From Glandiceps talaboti (taxonomy: Eukaryota; Hemichordata; Enteropneusta; Spengelidae): DNA of 64,000 bases. Made by a program: the position numbers and the translations under genes. This document shows, one piece after another, positions 63,101 to 64,000 of this stretch (positions are counted from its first letter, which is position 1; every line of letters starts with the position of its first letter). The notes under the pieces are model-generated. The model did no database searches and was not told where the DNA came from. It saw nothing but the letters and a program-made list of their open reading frames with translations. The stretch lies in assembly GCF_964340395.1 (NCBI RefSeq), contig NC_135561.1:6745518-6809517 (forward strand), in the 5' to 3' direction.

Positions 63101-63730
63101 TACATGAATGACAGTGTACTGGATCATAGTATATGCGTGTATGAAAATATTCACATGAATGACAAACTACTAGTATATCAAAGCATGTTAAATCATTTCC
63201 ACATTCAATTGTGGATATCATTTGCAACAGTGCATCATATTATGCATACTCAGTTTACAGTCTTCAAGCTATGCCCATATACATTGTTAAAATTTGCAGA
63301 GAAAACATCTATTTTTGTAGACTGTAAGATACATCATATTATTCCGCCCTCACTGGCCTTCTCTCTCTGAGAGGGATTGACCGATGTGTGAGGGCGCCAC
63401 GTCGTGGTGTATCATACGGACGACTATTTTTGGGACACAATTTTTTTCTTTCTGTGCTGTTTGAAATTTAAATTGTAAACTGACCCTTCTGTTTCAAAAC
63501 TAAAACAGTTTGTGTTGGCTTCAGGTAATCTACATTGTACGAATTCACATATAAAATATTAATTTCTGGGAGATAATTTTTTTTCTTTTCACCGCGTCTT
63601 CAATCAAAGATTACACTTACCTTTCCTCTCTTTCAATGATCCGCAAAGCAGTGACTAGAAGTTTAGGGTCTTTTCTCACAGTTGTCAGAGATCTCTGCAT
63701 TATCAGCCACAACTGCTTGGCTAACATATC
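52378..63730 (-). CDS. EXOC3: Exocyst complex component 3 (Sec6), C-terminal 18 exons, 5' end beyond window
   Basis: Exons are 63730-63621, 62988-62875, 61959-61854, 61664-61581, 60909-60836, 60291-60196, 59468-59402, 59042-58950, 58387-58294, 57996-57926, 57265-57212, 56489-56395, 55808-55737, 55275-55117, 54433-54322, 53678-53595, 53142-53050 and 52470-52378. Phases agree, giving 556 residues of a protein normally near 750. Motifs shared with vertebrate EXOC3 are [83 protein letters not shown] and [12 protein letters not shown]. Sec6 is a rod-like CATCHR subunit of the exocyst, which tethers secretory vesicles to the plasma membrane and binds SNAREs. The N-terminal coiled-coil exons lie past 64000. 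Two exons have tandem-duplicated donor edges. Confidence 0.95.
52560..53000. repeat. 51-bp minisatellite in the last EXOC3 intron
   Basis: About nine copies of a unit containing TTACAGCACATATGCACATTTCACCTTC. Because 51 is a multiple of three, all copies stay open in one plus-strand frame (17-residue repeat with YSTYA-FTF), producing 192-aa and 139-aa frames that are unlikely to be genes. Confidence 0.85.
53495..53536. repeat. (CA)n microsatellite
   Basis: CA dinucleotides lie in the EXOC3 intron between the exons at 53595 and 53142. Confidence 0.95.
53965..54345 (-). repeat. About 130-bp tandem repeat copying the 3' edge of the EXOC3 exon at 54433-54322
   Basis: The genuine exon end (GCAAAGTTAGCACCAGATAA then the donor at 54321) has two diverged copies downstream on the minus strand, near 54230 and 54085. 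Each includes the end of the exon plus intron sequence with AACCAATCTTGAAAACTAAG. The copy near 54060 keeps an AATGGTAAAG donor; the copy near 54212 has changed GGTAAA to CGTAAA. Confidence 0.8.
54731..54823. repeat. (AAT)n microsatellite
   Basis: An AAT array lies in the EXOC3 intron between the exons at 55117 and 54433. Confidence 0.95.
55965..56116. repeat. (TG)n/(TATG)n compound microsatellite
   Basis: TG and TATG units alternate in the EXOC3 intron between the exons at 56395 and 55808. Confidence 0.95.
56640..57040. repeat. 29-bp minisatellite in an EXOC3 intron
   Basis: Imperfect copies of a unit like GAGTCTCACGTTCTCACAGA plus CTGTTATTT, about 12 in number, becoming degenerate at both ends. 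Confidence 0.88.
57290..57760 (-). mobile_element. 3' end of a non-LTR element with pentanucleotide tail
   Basis: On the minus strand AAGGATCAATAAAGTTGTATT runs into repeated TTGTA units (57290-57372), the typical 3' end and tail of a LINE family. Sequence up to about 57760 may be its 3' UTR. No reverse transcriptase is visible. Confidence 0.5.
58153..58335 (-). repeat. 70-bp tandem repeat copying the 3' edge and donor of the EXOC3 exon at 58387-58294
   Basis: The segment TGATTTGTTAAAATGTATAAAGGTAAGATCC-like (given here by its parts GATCAAATCATTTG and AAAGGTAAGATCC) has its genuine copy ending at 58294. A second near-identical copy lies 70 bases downstream on the minus strand (donor near 58223) and a shorter degenerate one follows near 58165. 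Confidence 0.82.
59836..60146. repeat. (CATA)n/(CACA)n microsatellite
   Basis: More than 300 bases of CATA with CACA interruptions lie in the EXOC3 intron next to the donor of the exon at 60196. The long Cys/Val and Thr/His frames here are artefacts. Confidence 0.95.
60305..60400. repeat. Three-copy 32-bp direct repeat
   Basis: Three near-identical copies of ACTGAAAATTAATGTCAATTGG-type units (core GAAAATTAATGTCAATTGG) lie just upstream (minus strand) of the acceptor of the exon at 60291. Confidence 0.85.
62223..62269. repeat. Perfect hairpin: 21-bp arms, 5-base loop
   Basis: Arms at 62223-62243 and 62249-62269 (core TATCACACATTCAT and its complement) match at every position around the loop CTCGT. 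It lies in the EXOC3 intron between the exons at 62875 and 61959, touching the left end of a MITE-like element. Confidence 0.9.
62271..62652. mobile_element. MITE-like element with 12-bp terminal inverted repeats
   Basis: TGTTGCAGCCAG at 62271 is matched perfectly by CTGGCTGCAACA at 62641-62652. The 382-base interior is AT-rich and noncoding. I could not find a clear target-site duplication, so the superfamily is open; the adjacent CAG may hint at hAT ends. Confidence 0.6.
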
Positions 63731-64000
63731 CTATAAAATCAAGAAACACGGTGTATAAGCAATTATCAAACAGGTACTATGAAATGTGGTAAAACATAAT
63801 AAGGTTTTTCACAAGGTTACGACCCTGGCAATAGAGGCTTTGGTTTACTGAGATAGACACAAACTAAAACTATTGTTGTTCGATGTGGTAGATTATGCAA
63901 ATTGGTGATGAAAGTTCCTCTGTTGTGTGAAACTAATCACCCTGTGATCAAGATAGTTTAAACATTGGAAGTCCCAAAACAGTACACTGCAAGTTTATGG

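Overview
This window is invertebrate animal nuclear DNA. It has multi-exon genes with GT-AG introns of a few hundred bases to several kb, AT-rich introns packed with microsatellites, and SINE/MITE-like elements. Gene content (an NRF-6-type acyltransferase, a SEC14-like CRAL-TRIO/GOLD protein, the exocyst subunit EXOC3 and four Cys-loop receptor subunits) fits a marine invertebrate such as a hemichordate, amphioxus or mollusc. The sequence alone does not let me choose between them.

Layout. 1-7686 (-): a nose-resistant-to-fluoxetine (NRF-6)-like membrane acyltransferase, 14 exons, 3' end cut by the window edge. 8216-17058 and 17059-about 26000: a recent direct tandem duplication of roughly 8.8 kb. 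Each copy holds one complete six-exon Cys-loop receptor gene on the + strand (A: 11642-16318; B: 20334-25107), and the two proteins are about 97% identical. 26680-33761 (-): a complete 12-exon SEC14-like gene, 394 aa. 37091-43362 (-) and 44815-50114 (+): two older receptor paralogues (C and D) arranged head to head across 1.45 kb. 52378-63730 (-): the C-terminal 556 residues of EXOC3 in 18 exons, whose 5' exons lie beyond the right edge.

All four receptors share one exon plan (a 45-base third exon, the same intron phases, M4 alone on the last exon), so they are one local family made by inverted and then tandem duplication. They keep the Cys-loop FPFD core, the Glu at M2 -1' and four membrane segments. 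They lack the vicinal cysteines and most of the aromatic ligand box of nicotinic alpha subunits, so their ligand is unknown.

The most unusual theme is repeated tandem duplication of exon edges together with their splice sites. It occurs at SEC14L exon 9 (49-bp unit), at two EXOC3 exons (about 70-bp and 130-bp units), and at the 3' splice site of receptor exon 4 in copies A and B, where decoy acceptors alternate with GACA microsatellite. Other structures of interest are a perfect 21-bp-stem hairpin in an EXOC3 intron, long foldback elements, a pair of inverted MITE-like copies flanking the C promoter side, and a tRNA-derived SINE carried in both duplicated copies.

Exon boundaries were read by eye from splice sites, frame continuity and family similarity. 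No alignment or transcript data were available.
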